Origin: Micromonospora cabrerizensis
Lineage (GTDB): Bacteria > Actinomycetota > Actinomycetes > Mycobacteriales > Micromonosporaceae
DNA: 64,000 bases
Direction of reading: 5' to 3'
NCBI RefSeq assembly: GCF_022230955.1
Contig: NZ_JAKKFI010000060.1
Coordinates: forward strand, 62,001-126,000
Part shown: piece after piece, positions 24,856-32,732 of the stretch
How positions within the stretch are numbered: position 1 is the first letter of the stretch
Layout of the letters: each line of letters opens with the position of its first letter
The notes under the pieces: generated by a model
The model's database searches: none
Told to the model about the DNA's origin: nothing
What the model saw: the letters and a program-made list of their open reading frames with translations, nothing else
Position numbers and translations under genes: made by a program

Positions 24856-25653
24856 TCAGAAGGCGGGCACCGTCGCCCGACCGCGAGCGATCACCGCGTT
24901 CTCCCGGGTCTGCTCGACCGCCGGCCGGGCCACCTCGCTGAGCGGCAACACCGACGCCGACTCCGCGACCCGCCGTCCGGTGGCGGCATGGGCCTCCTCA
25001 CGCAGACTGCGCGCCGCCGCCACGGCCAGCTCCGCGGCACGCCACGCAACCTGCTCCTGCTCGCGGGCGGCGGCGTGCCTGGCCGCCAGGTTGTCGCGGA
25101 TCGCCCGTTGCAACACCAACTCCTGCTCGACCGGGTGCAGCCGCGGGTCCCAGCCGTCCCGGTGCGCGAAGACCTCACTGAGCTGTTCCACCGACAACTC
25201 GCGCCGCCAGTACGCATCCAGGGCGGCACGGTGCAGGTAGCGCTCACGGTCCACGTACTCCGCCGGGGTCCGGACGGTGTGCGGCAGCGGCATCGCGGCC
25301 GCGGCGGCGAGCCGTCGCACGGCTGCCTCGGCCGCCTCGTACGTCTGCCAGGCTGTCTCCACCGCCTCCTGCGCGGCCACCCACTCAGCCCGGCGGCGCT
25401 GCGCGGTGGTGGTCGCCCGCTGGGCGGCCACCGCGACCTCCTGCGCGTAGCGGCTCTGCTCCCGTTCCTCCTGCGCCTGTTCGAGTTGACTCGGCATGGC
25501 CGCGCGACGGATCCGGGCGACCGGGTCGAGGCGGAGTCGACCGGGGCGCAGCAGGAGAGCGGCGACAGCGACCCCGACCACCCCGAGCAGGCTCAGCCAG
25601 ATGACGGCGGCTCGGGACAGGTCGGGCAGGACGGCGGAGAGGACGGTTTGCAT
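24856..25653 (-). CDS. membrane-anchored coiled-coil protein of unknown function
   Basis: A 265-residue protein. One transmembrane helix lies at about residues 15-36 (AVIWLSLLGVVGVAVAALLL), and most of the rest is Ala/Gln/Glu/Arg-rich helix likely to form coiled coils (QLEQAQEEREQSRYAQEVAVAAQRATT). A central patch reads TPAEYVDRERYLHRAALDAYWRR (cut here for reference) and a conserved-looking WDPRLHPVEQELVLQRA follows. GAGGTGCTGATC before ATG 25653 supports this start over a longer one. I do not recognise the family. Confidence 0.6.
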   Translation of the reverse strand: MQTVLSAVLPDLSRAAVIWLSLLGVVGVAVAALLLRPGRLRLDPVARIRRAAMPSQLEQAQEEREQSRYAQEVAVAAQRATTTAQRRRAEWVAAQEAVETAWQTYEAAEAAVRRLAAAAAMPLPHTVRTPAEYVDRERYLHRAALDAYWRRELSVEQLSEVFAHRDGWDPRLHPVEQELVLQRAIRDNLAARHAAAREQEQVAWRAAELAVAAARSLREEAHAATGRRVAESASVLPLSEVARPAVEQTRENAVIARGRATVPAF

Positions 25654-25808
25654 GATCAGCACCTCGCGGTCGAAGGCGGGTATCGACGGGTGGCGGGAGT
25701 AGCCCGACGGCACCGGTCGGCCGGGAGGTGGGATCGTGCCGTCGGGCGCGACCGGAGGTGCCGCGACGGATTACCCGCAACCGGGCCCCGGGGATCGCCG
25801 GGCCTGGA

Positions 25809-26165
25809 TCAGCGGGTGGGTGGGCCGCGTCGCGCCGGGGTGCCACGGCCGGGATCGATGGCCGGCGCGTGCCCCGGGACCGCCGTGACCGGACCCGGTG
25901 CGGCGACGGTGTCGACCGTGCCGGCGGGAGGGGTGGCGGGCTGGCCCGTGCGCTCGGCGGCCGGTACGGCGTCGGGGCGGACCGTGGCCACCCGGCTGCT
26001 CACGGCGCTCGGCCGCGCAGACGTCGGGGCGGGCGGTGTGGTCGCAGCGAGAGCGCCACCGAGGCCGACCGCGAGCACCAGCGCGGTGACCGCCAGTCGG
26101 GTCAGCTCGCGCAGTGACCGCAGCACAGCCCACCGGGCTGGGCGGACACAGGCTGCGGACGACAC
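25809..26165 (-). CDS. small secreted or membrane-anchored Pro/Thr/Ala-rich protein
   Basis: A 118-residue protein with a signal-peptide-like N-terminus: basic residues to about 23, then VTALVLAVGLGGALA and an Ala-rich cleavage region. The mature part is Pro/Thr/Ala-rich and probably disordered. TAGGTT lies 6 nt before GTG 26165, suggesting a leaderless message. The promoter and first 37 codons lie inside a perfect 174-bp tandem duplication. Function unknown. Confidence 0.55.
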   Translation of the reverse strand: MSSAACVRPARWAVLRSLRELTRLAVTALVLAVGLGGALAATTPPAPTSARPSAVSSRVATVRPDAVPAAERTGQPATPPAGTVDTVAAPGPVTAVPGHAPAIDPGRGTPARRGPPTR

Positions 26166-26171
26166 CCGACC

Positions 26172-26177
26172 AACCTA
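26172..26177 (-). promoter_or_regulatory. leaderless -10 box, copy 1
   Basis: Minus-strand TAGGTT, then 6 nt, then GTG 26165. An identical second copy lies at 26346-26351 in the duplicated unit. Confidence 0.5.
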
Positions 26178-26339
26178 TCGCCCGCCCCGGCGCGCCGCAG
26201 CACGGCGAGGGCCGCTCAGGCCGTGACCGCCACCGAGGCCGACCGCGAGCACCAGCGCGGTGACCGCCAGTCGGGTCAGCTCGCGCAGTGACCGCAGCAC
26301 AGCCCACCGGGCTGGGCGGACACAGGCTGCGGACGACAC
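26175..26339 (-). pseudogene. truncated duplicate of the small secreted protein gene
   Basis: In the upstream repeat unit the same GTG start encodes the same 37 N-terminal residues, then crosses the junction into unrelated codons (GHGLSGPRRAAARRGGR) and stops at TAG 26177-26175. The result is a 54-residue product with the same signal-like sequence. It probably arose passively from the duplication, although its promoter copy is intact. Confidence 0.6.
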
Positions 26340-26455
26340 CCGACCAACCTATCGCCCGCCCCGGCGCGCCGCAGCACGGCGAGGGCCGCTCAGGCCGTGA
26401 CCGCCACCACCCTGCTCACTGTGGACGCCGCGTCGGGAGACCCGGGAAAGACTGT

Positions 26456-26486
26456 GCCCCCGGCCGGATCGGGTCCGGTCGGGGGC
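26456..26486 (-). terminator. terminator hairpin after the minus-strand ESX genes
   Basis: GCCCCCG-G-CCGGA / TCCGG-T-CGGGGGC with loop TCGGG, 13 positions including one wobble, 59 nt beyond the stop at 26545. Confidence 0.65.
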
Positions 26487-26544
26487 ACCGCGTCTCGTTC
26501 GTCGGGCAGCGCCGGAGGCGACTGCCGCCGGTGGCGGATCGCGA

Positions 26545-27825
26545 TCAGTCGTTGGCGCCGAGCACGGGCGGCGCGGCCCGGTCGCCGTCGTGCCACACCA
26601 TCTCGTCCTCGGTCAACCAGGTCAGCCGCTCATCGGAGTCGTCCTCCTGAGGTCGGCCCCGCCCACCGAGCACGCCGGGACCGCCGCTCGCTCCGCGACC
26701 GCTGCCGGCCGCGCCCGCACGGCCGCCACGCTGACCGTCGATGCTGCGCCCGATCCCGCTGGCGGAGCGACTGTCTGCCGGAGCGGCCCCAGCGGTCGGA
26801 CGAGCCGACGTGGTGGGCGTGCCGCTCGAACTGGCGAGCCCGGCGGTGCGCAGGACGCCGCCGGCCGGCGCCCCACCCTGCCCGCCGTAGAGCAGACCGG
26901 GGCCGGCGCCGGTGCCGGCGGTCACGGTGGACGGGCCGGACAGGCCAGCCAGCCCGGCGGCACCACCAGCGACCAGAGCGCCGCCGACCAGCGGGTCCGC
27001 CCCGGCGAGTGAGGTGCCGGGGATGTCGACATCGCCGCCGACACCGACCGTGCCGCTGCCGACGGTCGGCGCGCCACCGGTGCCGGGGGTGGTCTGGCCG
27101 GGGAACGAGCCGTCACCGGTGACCGGCGGCGGGGAGGCGCGGTCGGGCCTCGCGATGGTCGCGTCGCCGGTGCGGGCGGTGACGTCGGTGCTGCCGGGCC
27201 CGGCGGTGGCCCTGGCGACGGTCGGAATGCTCTGCGGGGACGTCGGGTCCTTGCTGACGGTGCTGGGAGTGTCCGGGTCCGGCAGGGGTGGGTCGACCAC
27301 CCGGTCGTAGGCGGAGATCTCGTAGCCGTTGGCCAACTCGGCCACCAGGTTCACCATCCGCTGGTGGGCCTTCTCCTGCTCTTCCTTGTCCTGCTGGTGA
27401 CCGGCGAGGCCCATGACCACCGCACCGGGCAGACCGAAGGTGGCGGCACCCTTGACCACACCGGAGAGCGCCTTGTCGTTGTCGTCGGTCTCCTCCGGGC
27501 TCTCGGCCTGCTGGCGGGCGGTGCGCAGATGGTCGGCCATCATGGTCAGCCCCTGCTTGATGCCGGACATCCCGTCACCGAGCGCGTCGGAGTGGGCGAC
27601 GATCAGGCTCAGTCGCCGGTGGAACTCCCGACCCGCTGAGCCCGTCCAGGTGTTCGAGAGCTTCTGCAGGTCACCGCTCAGCTCCCGGCTCAGCCCGTCC
27701 AGGATTCCCTTGAGCTCGGCCCACTGGGTGGCCACACCCTCGATCTGCTCCGGCTCGCCGGCCATCACGCCGTCATAGAGCTGCTGGTGGCTGCTGCCCT
27801 CGTAGCGCTGGGTGTAGTCAGACAC
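26545..27825 (-). CDS. ESX-associated protein: WXG100-like N-terminus with Gly/Pro-rich tail
   Basis: A 426-residue protein. Residues 25-110 form a helical hairpin with Trp60-Thr-Gly62 at the turn (LSNTWTGSAGREFHRRL), like WXG100/PPE-type type VII substrates. A short hydrophobic segment (GAATFGLPGAVVMGLAGH) follows, then ~250 residues rich in Gly, Pro, Ser and Thr. The end is ordered-looking and acidic (RLTWLTEDEMVWHDGD, ending PPVLGAND). It is probably secreted by, or a partner of, the ESX system encoded next to it. Its start overlaps the end of the 122-residue gene by 8 nt. No C-terminal YxxxD/E was found. Confidence 0.7.
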   Translation of the reverse strand: MSDYTQRYEGSSHQQLYDGVMAGEPEQIEGVATQWAELKGILDGLSRELSGDLQKLSNTWTGSAGREFHRRLSLIVAHSDALGDGMSGIKQGLTMMADHLRTARQQAESPEETDDNDKALSGVVKGAATFGLPGAVVMGLAGHQQDKEEQEKAHQRMVNLVAELANGYEISAYDRVVDPPLPDPDTPSTVSKDPTSPQSIPTVARATAGPGSTDVTARTGDATIARPDRASPPPVTGDGSFPGQTTPGTGGAPTVGSGTVGVGGDVDIPGTSLAGADPLVGGALVAGGAAGLAGLSGPSTVTAGTGAGPGLLYGGQGGAPAGGVLRTAGLASSSGTPTTSARPTAGAAPADSRSASGIGRSIDGQRGGRAGAAGSGRGASGGPGVLGGRGRPQEDDSDERLTWLTEDEMVWHDGDRAAPPVLGAND

Positions 27826-28186
27826 GCCCGTCCTCCTTCGGCTGCAACGCCCGGTCGACCCCCGTCAGCGCGGCGGTGACGTCGGTGGCGTTGGCCGCGT
27901 TCCGCGCCTCGGCGGTGCGGTAGTTGCTCAGGATCGTGCTGGTCGCCTGCTGTGCCGCCACCACCGCCTGGCGCACACGCTCAGCCTGGTCGACATAGGA
28001 CTGGTGGACCTCGCTGTAGCGGCGCGCCTTGTCGGTGGCGTCGAAGAACGAACCCAACGCGGGTGGGCGGCACTGCATCTCGGTGTTGAGCTTGCGCAGC
28101 ACCGACTCGACCTGGCTCAACCGCGACGCCAGGTGCAGGTGGAAGTCCTCAAGGGACAGCAGGTCGACTTCCGTACGCCCGGTCAT
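27818..28186 (-). CDS. small helical ESX-associated protein with a YxxxE motif
   Basis: A 122-residue all-helical protein. Two long helices flank PPALGSFFDA (41-50), the position of the WxG turn in WXG100 proteins. Near the C-terminus, Tyr89-Arg-Thr-Ala-Glu93 fits the YxxxD/E type VII secretion signal. It may be a secretion partner of the adjacent 426-residue protein, as EspC-like proteins are. The start is placed at ATG 28186 (GGGGATG upstream); longer starts at 28195 and 28216 are possible. Function is inferred from context. Confidence 0.6.
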   Translation of the reverse strand: MTGRTEVDLLSLEDFHLHLASRLSQVESVLRKLNTEMQCRPPALGSFFDATDKARRYSEVHQSYVDQAERVRQAVVAAQQATSTILSNYRTAEARNAANATDVTAALTGVDRALQPKEDGRV

Positions 28187-28275
28187 GGCAAACATCCCCG
28201 TCGTTCTGGTTGACAACCGTCAGCGGCATTCAGGTTAGTCCACCACTACGACGCGGGGCGACCCGTCACGGCTGC

Positions 28276-29808
28276 TCAGCCGTCGGCCTCGGTCGATCCC
28301 GACGCCGTCGGCGTTCCGCCCGTCCCGCCGGTCGGCGACGCCGCGCCGTTGGTCGGAGGAGACGGTGCCGGCGCGGCCGGAGACGCGGTCGCCCGGGACC
28401 CGTCGGGCGAGAAGACCGAGAGCGCGTCCGCACGGTTCAGGGTGGGCCCGGTCGGGATCAGCGCGAGCAACGAACCGGGCACCGCCAGCGGGGTGACCCC
28501 GCCGTAGCCGAGCACCGCCAGCGTCGCCGCCGAGCCGAGCGGGTATCGGATGCCCTGCGGGCTGATCAGGTAGATCGTCGAACCGGCGGCTCCGGAACCG
28601 CTGGTCCCGGCACCCGGCGAGGCCTGCGCGATGACGCCCTTGCCGCCAGGCAGCAGCACCGCCTCGGCGGTGCGTACGGCGTCCCGCCTGGTCTGTGGCA
28701 CCGGCACCGCGCCCGGGTCGGTGGCGGTCAACTCGGTCGGCACCCGGTCGAAGACCTCCAGGGTCGTGGTCGGGGGGCCGCCGGAACTGCTCGCCCGGTA
28801 CGTCGCGCAGAGGGCGGTCCGACCCGACGTGGCCGGGTGGAGGGTGGGCATCGTCTCCGGCAGCCCCTCCTCCTCGACCCGCTGCTCGACATACAGCTCG
28901 CCCGCCTGATTGGGGGTGATGTCGGTGATCTGACCACCACCGCCGACCATCAGCAGGGCGGTGATCTCGCTGATCGACGCGAGCCCCTCCCGGGTGAGCA
29001 CGTAGTGCCGCCCGGCGGCACTGAACACCTGACCGATGGTGGCGGGCCGGCCCGCCACCATCCGGGTGCTGGACTCACCCTCGCCGGCCAGCGACGGCTT
29101 GCGCAGCGGCGGCCCGGCCGGTACGGCGTTGAGCAGTTGCTGCCCGACCCGCAACTGCGCGGCGCCGGGCAACTTCAACGCCGTGATCGTCCGGTCCCCG
29201 CCGACGACCTGGAGTCGGATGTTGTTGGTGACCAGGTACTTCTGATCGTCCACCACGACCAGCACCGCCCGGTCACCCAGGGGCACGCCGCCGGGCAGCG
29301 CCCGGTCGATCACCACCCGGGTGCGGGATCGCTGCGGGTCGACCGGGTCGGGCACGTCGCAGACCGACCAGGGCAGACCGGTCAGCGACTTGCGGTCCGG
29401 CAGAGCGTCCGGTGCCCCGACGATGCCGAGGGTCAGCCCGCGGGGACGGTCCCGCAGCGACGCCTGGGACATCGTCCGCACCTCGGTGTCCGGCTTGTCG
29501 AGGATCAGGCGGGCCGACGCGTAGTTGAGCGTCGGGTGCAGCTGCCCACTCATGAAGACGTACGTCGCGCCGGTCTCCCGTTCGATGACCAGCGTCTGGT
29601 CGTTCAGCGGTGCGGTGTTCCCGGTCAGTTGGCCGTACGCGCCGACGCCACCGAGAACGACGGCCGCGGTGATGACACTGCCGAAGACAGCCATGCCGAG
29701 TCGCCGCATCGGCAGGTTGGTGGTCTCCGGATCGCCCGACAGCAACGCGGAGACGATCCGGCGGGTGACGAAGCGGTACGCCTGCACCTGATCGCGGCGG
29801 GTCCGCAT
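28276..29808 (-). CDS. eccB: type VII secretion protein EccB
   Basis: A 510-residue core component of the ESX membrane complex. It starts MRTRRDQVQAYRFVTRRIVSALL, the conserved cytosolic segment, followed by one transmembrane helix at about 37-57 and a large periplasmic domain built of repeats (GDRAVLVVVDDQKYLVT, SLLALIPTGPTLNRADAL). Two cysteines (VCDVP and LCATYR) match the conserved disulfide. The last ~50 residues are a Pro/Ser/Thr-rich tail. ATG 29808 is divergent from eccE, with 160 nt between them. The next two minus-strand genes follow after 89 nt. Confidence 0.95.
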   Translation of the reverse strand: MRTRRDQVQAYRFVTRRIVSALLSGDPETTNLPMRRLGMAVFGSVITAAVVLGGVGAYGQLTGNTAPLNDQTLVIERETGATYVFMSGQLHPTLNYASARLILDKPDTEVRTMSQASLRDRPRGLTLGIVGAPDALPDRKSLTGLPWSVCDVPDPVDPQRSRTRVVIDRALPGGVPLGDRAVLVVVDDQKYLVTNNIRLQVVGGDRTITALKLPGAAQLRVGQQLLNAVPAGPPLRKPSLAGEGESSTRMVAGRPATIGQVFSAAGRHYVLTREGLASISEITALLMVGGGGQITDITPNQAGELYVEQRVEEEGLPETMPTLHPATSGRTALCATYRASSSGGPPTTTLEVFDRVPTELTATDPGAVPVPQTRRDAVRTAEAVLLPGGKGVIAQASPGAGTSGSGAAGSTIYLISPQGIRYPLGSAATLAVLGYGGVTPLAVPGSLLALIPTGPTLNRADALSVFSPDGSRATASPAAPAPSPPTNGAASPTGGTGGTPTASGSTEADG

Positions 29809-29869
29809 GACTTACCTCCGGCGGGGTGGATCCGCGACGATCAGGTCGGGGTGCCGTCGCGGGCTTCCC

Positions 29870-29875
29870 TACGAT
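29870..29875 (+). promoter_or_regulatory. possible -10 box in the eccB-eccE divergent region
   Basis: TACGAT, about 95 nt before eccE; its complement reads ATCGTA within CTTATCGTAG and could serve eccB. TACGAT also occurs twice before eccC (32646-32651, 32662-32667), and TACGGT before the WXG100 genes (36803-36808). Confidence 0.35.
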
Positions 29876-29968
29876 AAGGGGCCGACCGGGGTTCCTCGGG
29901 ACCACCGTTCGTGGCCGGCACCGGACCGACCCGGCGCAGAGCCGTACGTGCAGGAGGGACAGTCAGCG

Positions 29969-31156
29969 ATGACGCAGGTTCAGGCACGACCCGCCCGAGC
30001 GGCCACGGATCCGTCCACCGTTGCGACGCGGTCGACGCCCCCGACCGACCGGCCCGGCCGTGGACGGGTCGGCCCGCTGCTGGTGGGGCAGCTCGTGGTG
30101 CTGGAGCTGTGCGTGGTCGGCGTCTGGGCCGCCTCGGCCGGGCCCGTTTGGGTGCTCGCCGTGGCGGGCGGCGCGGCGGTGCTGGTCGTCCTGGCCGCCT
30201 TCGCCCGCCGGGGTGGCCGCTGGTGGTTCGAGGACCTGCTGCTGCGTCGGCGGATGCGACGTCGCGGCGAGCGCGCCTCCGCCGCGCTGGCCGGCGGCAC
30301 CGCAACCGACCCGCGGTTGGTCGCACTCGCCCCCGAGTTGAGCTTCATCGAGTTGACCGACCGGGGCACCCGGCTCGGCATCGGGCAGGACGCTCAGGGG
30401 TGGTTCGCCGCTGTCGCGTTGCAGTCGGCCAGCGGCACGACGGTCGGCTCGGCGCACTCCGCCACAGTGGACCAGGTGCTGGGAGTGCTCACGGACTTCA
30501 GCGCCCCGGTCTCCCGGGCCCAGGTCGTCGCACACACCCTGGTGTGGTACCCGGCGCCCGGTGCGCCGCCGGCGGCGCACCGGACGGTCTGGGTGGCGCT
30601 GCGGCTCACCGTCCGCGACGCGCGGGTCGAGGCGGTGAGCCGGGGTGGCGGGCTGCCCGGCGTGCACCGGACGGTGGCTGCCGGCATCGGTCGACTCGGC
30701 AAGGCGTTGACCAGCGCGGGGCTGGCGCATCGGCCGCTGGGCCGTGAGGAGCTGCGCGCCGCCGTCGTCTCGGCCGCCGGTCTGGACCTGGGGCCGGAGG
30801 CGCCGACGGAGACCTGGCGAGGGCTGCGCGGCGGCGGTTGGACCCACCGGTGCATGACGCTGCGGGGTCGTTCGGGCGCGCCACTCGGCCCGCTCGTGGA
30901 CGCGATCACCGCGACCTCGGCGCCGTCGCACACGGTTGCCGCGACGGTGTCGGTGGACGGCCGGGTGGCGGCGCCGCTGCTGCGGGTCGCCGCGATGGAC
31001 AACCACGTCGAGGCGCTGGTCAAGGTCGTGCGTGACGTCGCCCATCGCTCGGGTATGCCCACCCGACCGCTGGACGGTCAGCACGGCCCGGGCGTCTACG
31101 CCACCGCGCCGGTCGCGTCCGCGCCGGGGGTCGCCACCGGCCCGCAACCGCGGTGA
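29969..31156 (+). CDS. eccE: type VII secretion protein EccE
   Basis: A 395-residue ESX complex subunit. A disordered N-terminus (1-35) precedes two transmembrane helices (about 37-55 and 58-78) and a cytosolic domain with [22 protein letters not shown], the region preserved among EccE proteins. AGGAGGGACAGTCAGCG precedes ATG 29969, which sets the start. EccE sits at the edge of the EccBCDE hexamer. It ends 13 nt before the convergent eccD gene. Confidence 0.88.
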   Translation: MTQVQARPARAATDPSTVATRSTPPTDRPGRGRVGPLLVGQLVVLELCVVGVWAASAGPVWVLAVAGGAAVLVVLAAFARRGGRWWFEDLLLRRRMRRRGERASAALAGGTATDPRLVALAPELSFIELTDRGTRLGIGQDAQGWFAAVALQSASGTTVGSAHSATVDQVLGVLTDFSAPVSRAQVVAHTLVWYPAPGAPPAAHRTVWVALRLTVRDARVEAVSRGGGLPGVHRTVAAGIGRLGKALTSAGLAHRPLGREELRAAVVSAAGLDLGPEAPTETWRGLRGGGWTHRCMTLRGRSGAPLGPLVDAITATSAPSHTVAATVSVDGRVAAPLLRVAAMDNHVEALVKVVRDVAHRSGMPTRPLDGQHGPGVYATAPVASAPGVATGPQPR

Positions 31157-31169
31157 CCGATGCGGGCGG

Positions 31170-32567
31170 TCAGGGCCGGAGGTTGACGATCCAGCCGTAG
31201 AGCCCGCACACCCAGAAGGCGAGCGGGACCAGCGCGATGATCAGCAGGATCTCGGCGATGTCGAGAAGCCGGCCCCAGACCGGCGAGATGCGCTTGCCGG
31301 CGACGCTCAGACCGTAGATCAGGCTGATCACGGCGGCCAGCACCAGCCCGCCGAGGATCAGACCGAGCCGGACCGACAGCGACCCGTCGGCGAAGGTGGC
31401 CGCAGCGGCCAGGCCCAGCCCGACGGTGCCGGCCAGCAGCACCGGGGTGCGCTGCGCGCGGCCGAGGAGCGGTCGGGCCCGCAGCAGCGACAACAGCGCC
31501 AGCACCAGGCACAGCAGCACCGCCGGCAGGCGTCCGTCGAGGGCCAGCACGAGCTGCGCGCCCAGCACCAGCACCGACACCGTCCACAGCAGACCCGTCA
31601 TGAACTGGTCGGCGCGTTCGCTGCGCTGGAGCACCTGCCGGCCGTCCACCGACTCGGTGTCGGTCTTCAGGTCCTCCGGGCCGGTAGGGATCGACGGCAC
31701 CGGCAGTCTCGCCAGCCGGTAGGCCATCATCGGCAGCGCCGGCACCACGCCGAACGCCACAGCGGCCACCACCGCGGCGGATGCCGGCGCGTCCAGGCCG
31801 AAGGCCAGGCAGAGCAGCGCGCCGAGGCCGGTCGCGGCCCCCACCCCGATCGCGGCGAAGAACAGGGGGTACCGGTCACCGACCGCCAGCACGGCCACCG
31901 CCCCGGCGACCACCGCGGCGGTCGCCGCCAGCAACACGTGCGGGCTGCTCAGGTCGGTCAGCGGCCGATCGCCGGCAAGCAGCAGCAGACCGCCGGTGGC
32001 GGCGTGCACCAGGCCGACGATGGCCAGCACCGCGCCGGTCTGACTGTCACCGGCGGCCCTGGACAGCACCGCCGCACCCACCAGCAACGCCACCGCGACC
32101 AGCAGGGCGGCCACCGCACCCGGCAGGTGCGGCGGGCCGGCGAAGAGCGCGGCCAGCGCACCGACGCCGAGCGCCGCCGCCGCGAAGGCCACCGCGAAGG
32201 ACCGGGTCGCACCGACCTGCCAGGCACCGGGGCGCTGGTTGGTCGCGGTGGCCACCGCATCCACCACGTCGTCGAAGACGATCTCCGGCGTGGCGGCGGA
32301 CCGGGGGTTGAAGTAGAGCACCTCACCGTCGCGGACACTGAGCTGCGCAGCCGTACGCCCGCCGTCCAGCGGCGCACCGCCCAGTCTGGACAGTGCCCAC
32401 CCGCCGTGCCGGGCACCCTCGTCGGCCATGTCCTCACCCGCGTAGCGCAGCAGGGTGGGAAGCAGGTCCGCCATCGGGACGTCCGACGGCAGCGCCAGAT
32501 CCATCCGGGTACGCGGAGCCACGATGGTGATCCGGCTCAGGCCACCGGTCGCCGTCTTCGTCGCCAC
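31170..32567 (-). CDS. eccD: type VII secretion integral membrane protein EccD
   Basis: A 465-residue membrane component. Residues 1-90 are a ubiquitin-like domain ([33 protein letters not shown]), and about eleven transmembrane helices follow from residue ~125, ending [13 protein letters not shown]. In known ESX structures EccD forms a dimer that builds the membrane vestibule. GTG 32567 is chosen because GGAGG lies exactly 5 nt upstream; an open frame extends further but without a ribosome binding site. Confidence 0.93.
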   Translation of the reverse strand: MATKTATGGLSRITIVAPRTRMDLALPSDVPMADLLPTLLRYAGEDMADEGARHGGWALSRLGGAPLDGGRTAAQLSVRDGEVLYFNPRSAATPEIVFDDVVDAVATATNQRPGAWQVGATRSFAVAFAAAALGVGALAALFAGPPHLPGAVAALLVAVALLVGAAVLSRAAGDSQTGAVLAIVGLVHAATGGLLLLAGDRPLTDLSSPHVLLAATAAVVAGAVAVLAVGDRYPLFFAAIGVGAATGLGALLCLAFGLDAPASAAVVAAVAFGVVPALPMMAYRLARLPVPSIPTGPEDLKTDTESVDGRQVLQRSERADQFMTGLLWTVSVLVLGAQLVLALDGRLPAVLLCLVLALLSLLRARPLLGRAQRTPVLLAGTVGLGLAAAATFADGSLSVRLGLILGGLVLAAVISLIYGLSVAGKRISPVWGRLLDIAEILLIIALVPLAFWVCGLYGWIVNLRP

Positions 32568-32637
32568 AGTGGCCTCCAGGTGTGCGTCCGTGATCGGCTG
32601 GTTGCGATGCGGCGTCCGGGTCCACCGCGCCCACGGC

Positions 32638-32667
32638 AGATTACCTACGATGGCGGGCACGTACGAT
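32638..32667. promoter_or_regulatory. overlapping divergent promoter elements between eccD and eccC
   Basis: Minus-strand TAATCT (32643-32638) faces eccD; plus-strand TACGAT (32646-32651) and a second TACGAT (32662-32667) face eccC. The -10 boxes are back to back, so expression of the two genes may be coupled. Confidence 0.35.
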
Positions 32668-32732
32668 GCCCACCCGCGGGCTCCGGTCCGCGGCGGCACG
32701 TCATCAGGGCCGCTTCTGGGGAGGAGACAGCC

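Larger units (their letters stand above)
26054..26408. repeat. perfect 174-bp tandem duplication
   Basis: Bases 26054-26227 are repeated without a change at 26228-26401, followed by 7 more matching bases. The period is 58 codons, so the frame is preserved. Each unit contains the leaderless promoter and the first 37 codons of the small secreted protein gene. Confidence 0.95.

Noticed and set aside
25771..26307. Frame encoding two copies of a PTGGHRAGARGR-like peptide
   Set aside because: The repeat is a consequence of the 174-bp DNA duplication in a non-coding frame; there is no ribosome binding site or homology.
30936..32732. Long in-frame N-terminal extension of eccC
   Set aside because: The frame is open by chance and antisense to eccD. 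GTG 32733 has a strong ribosome binding site and matches EccC N-termini.
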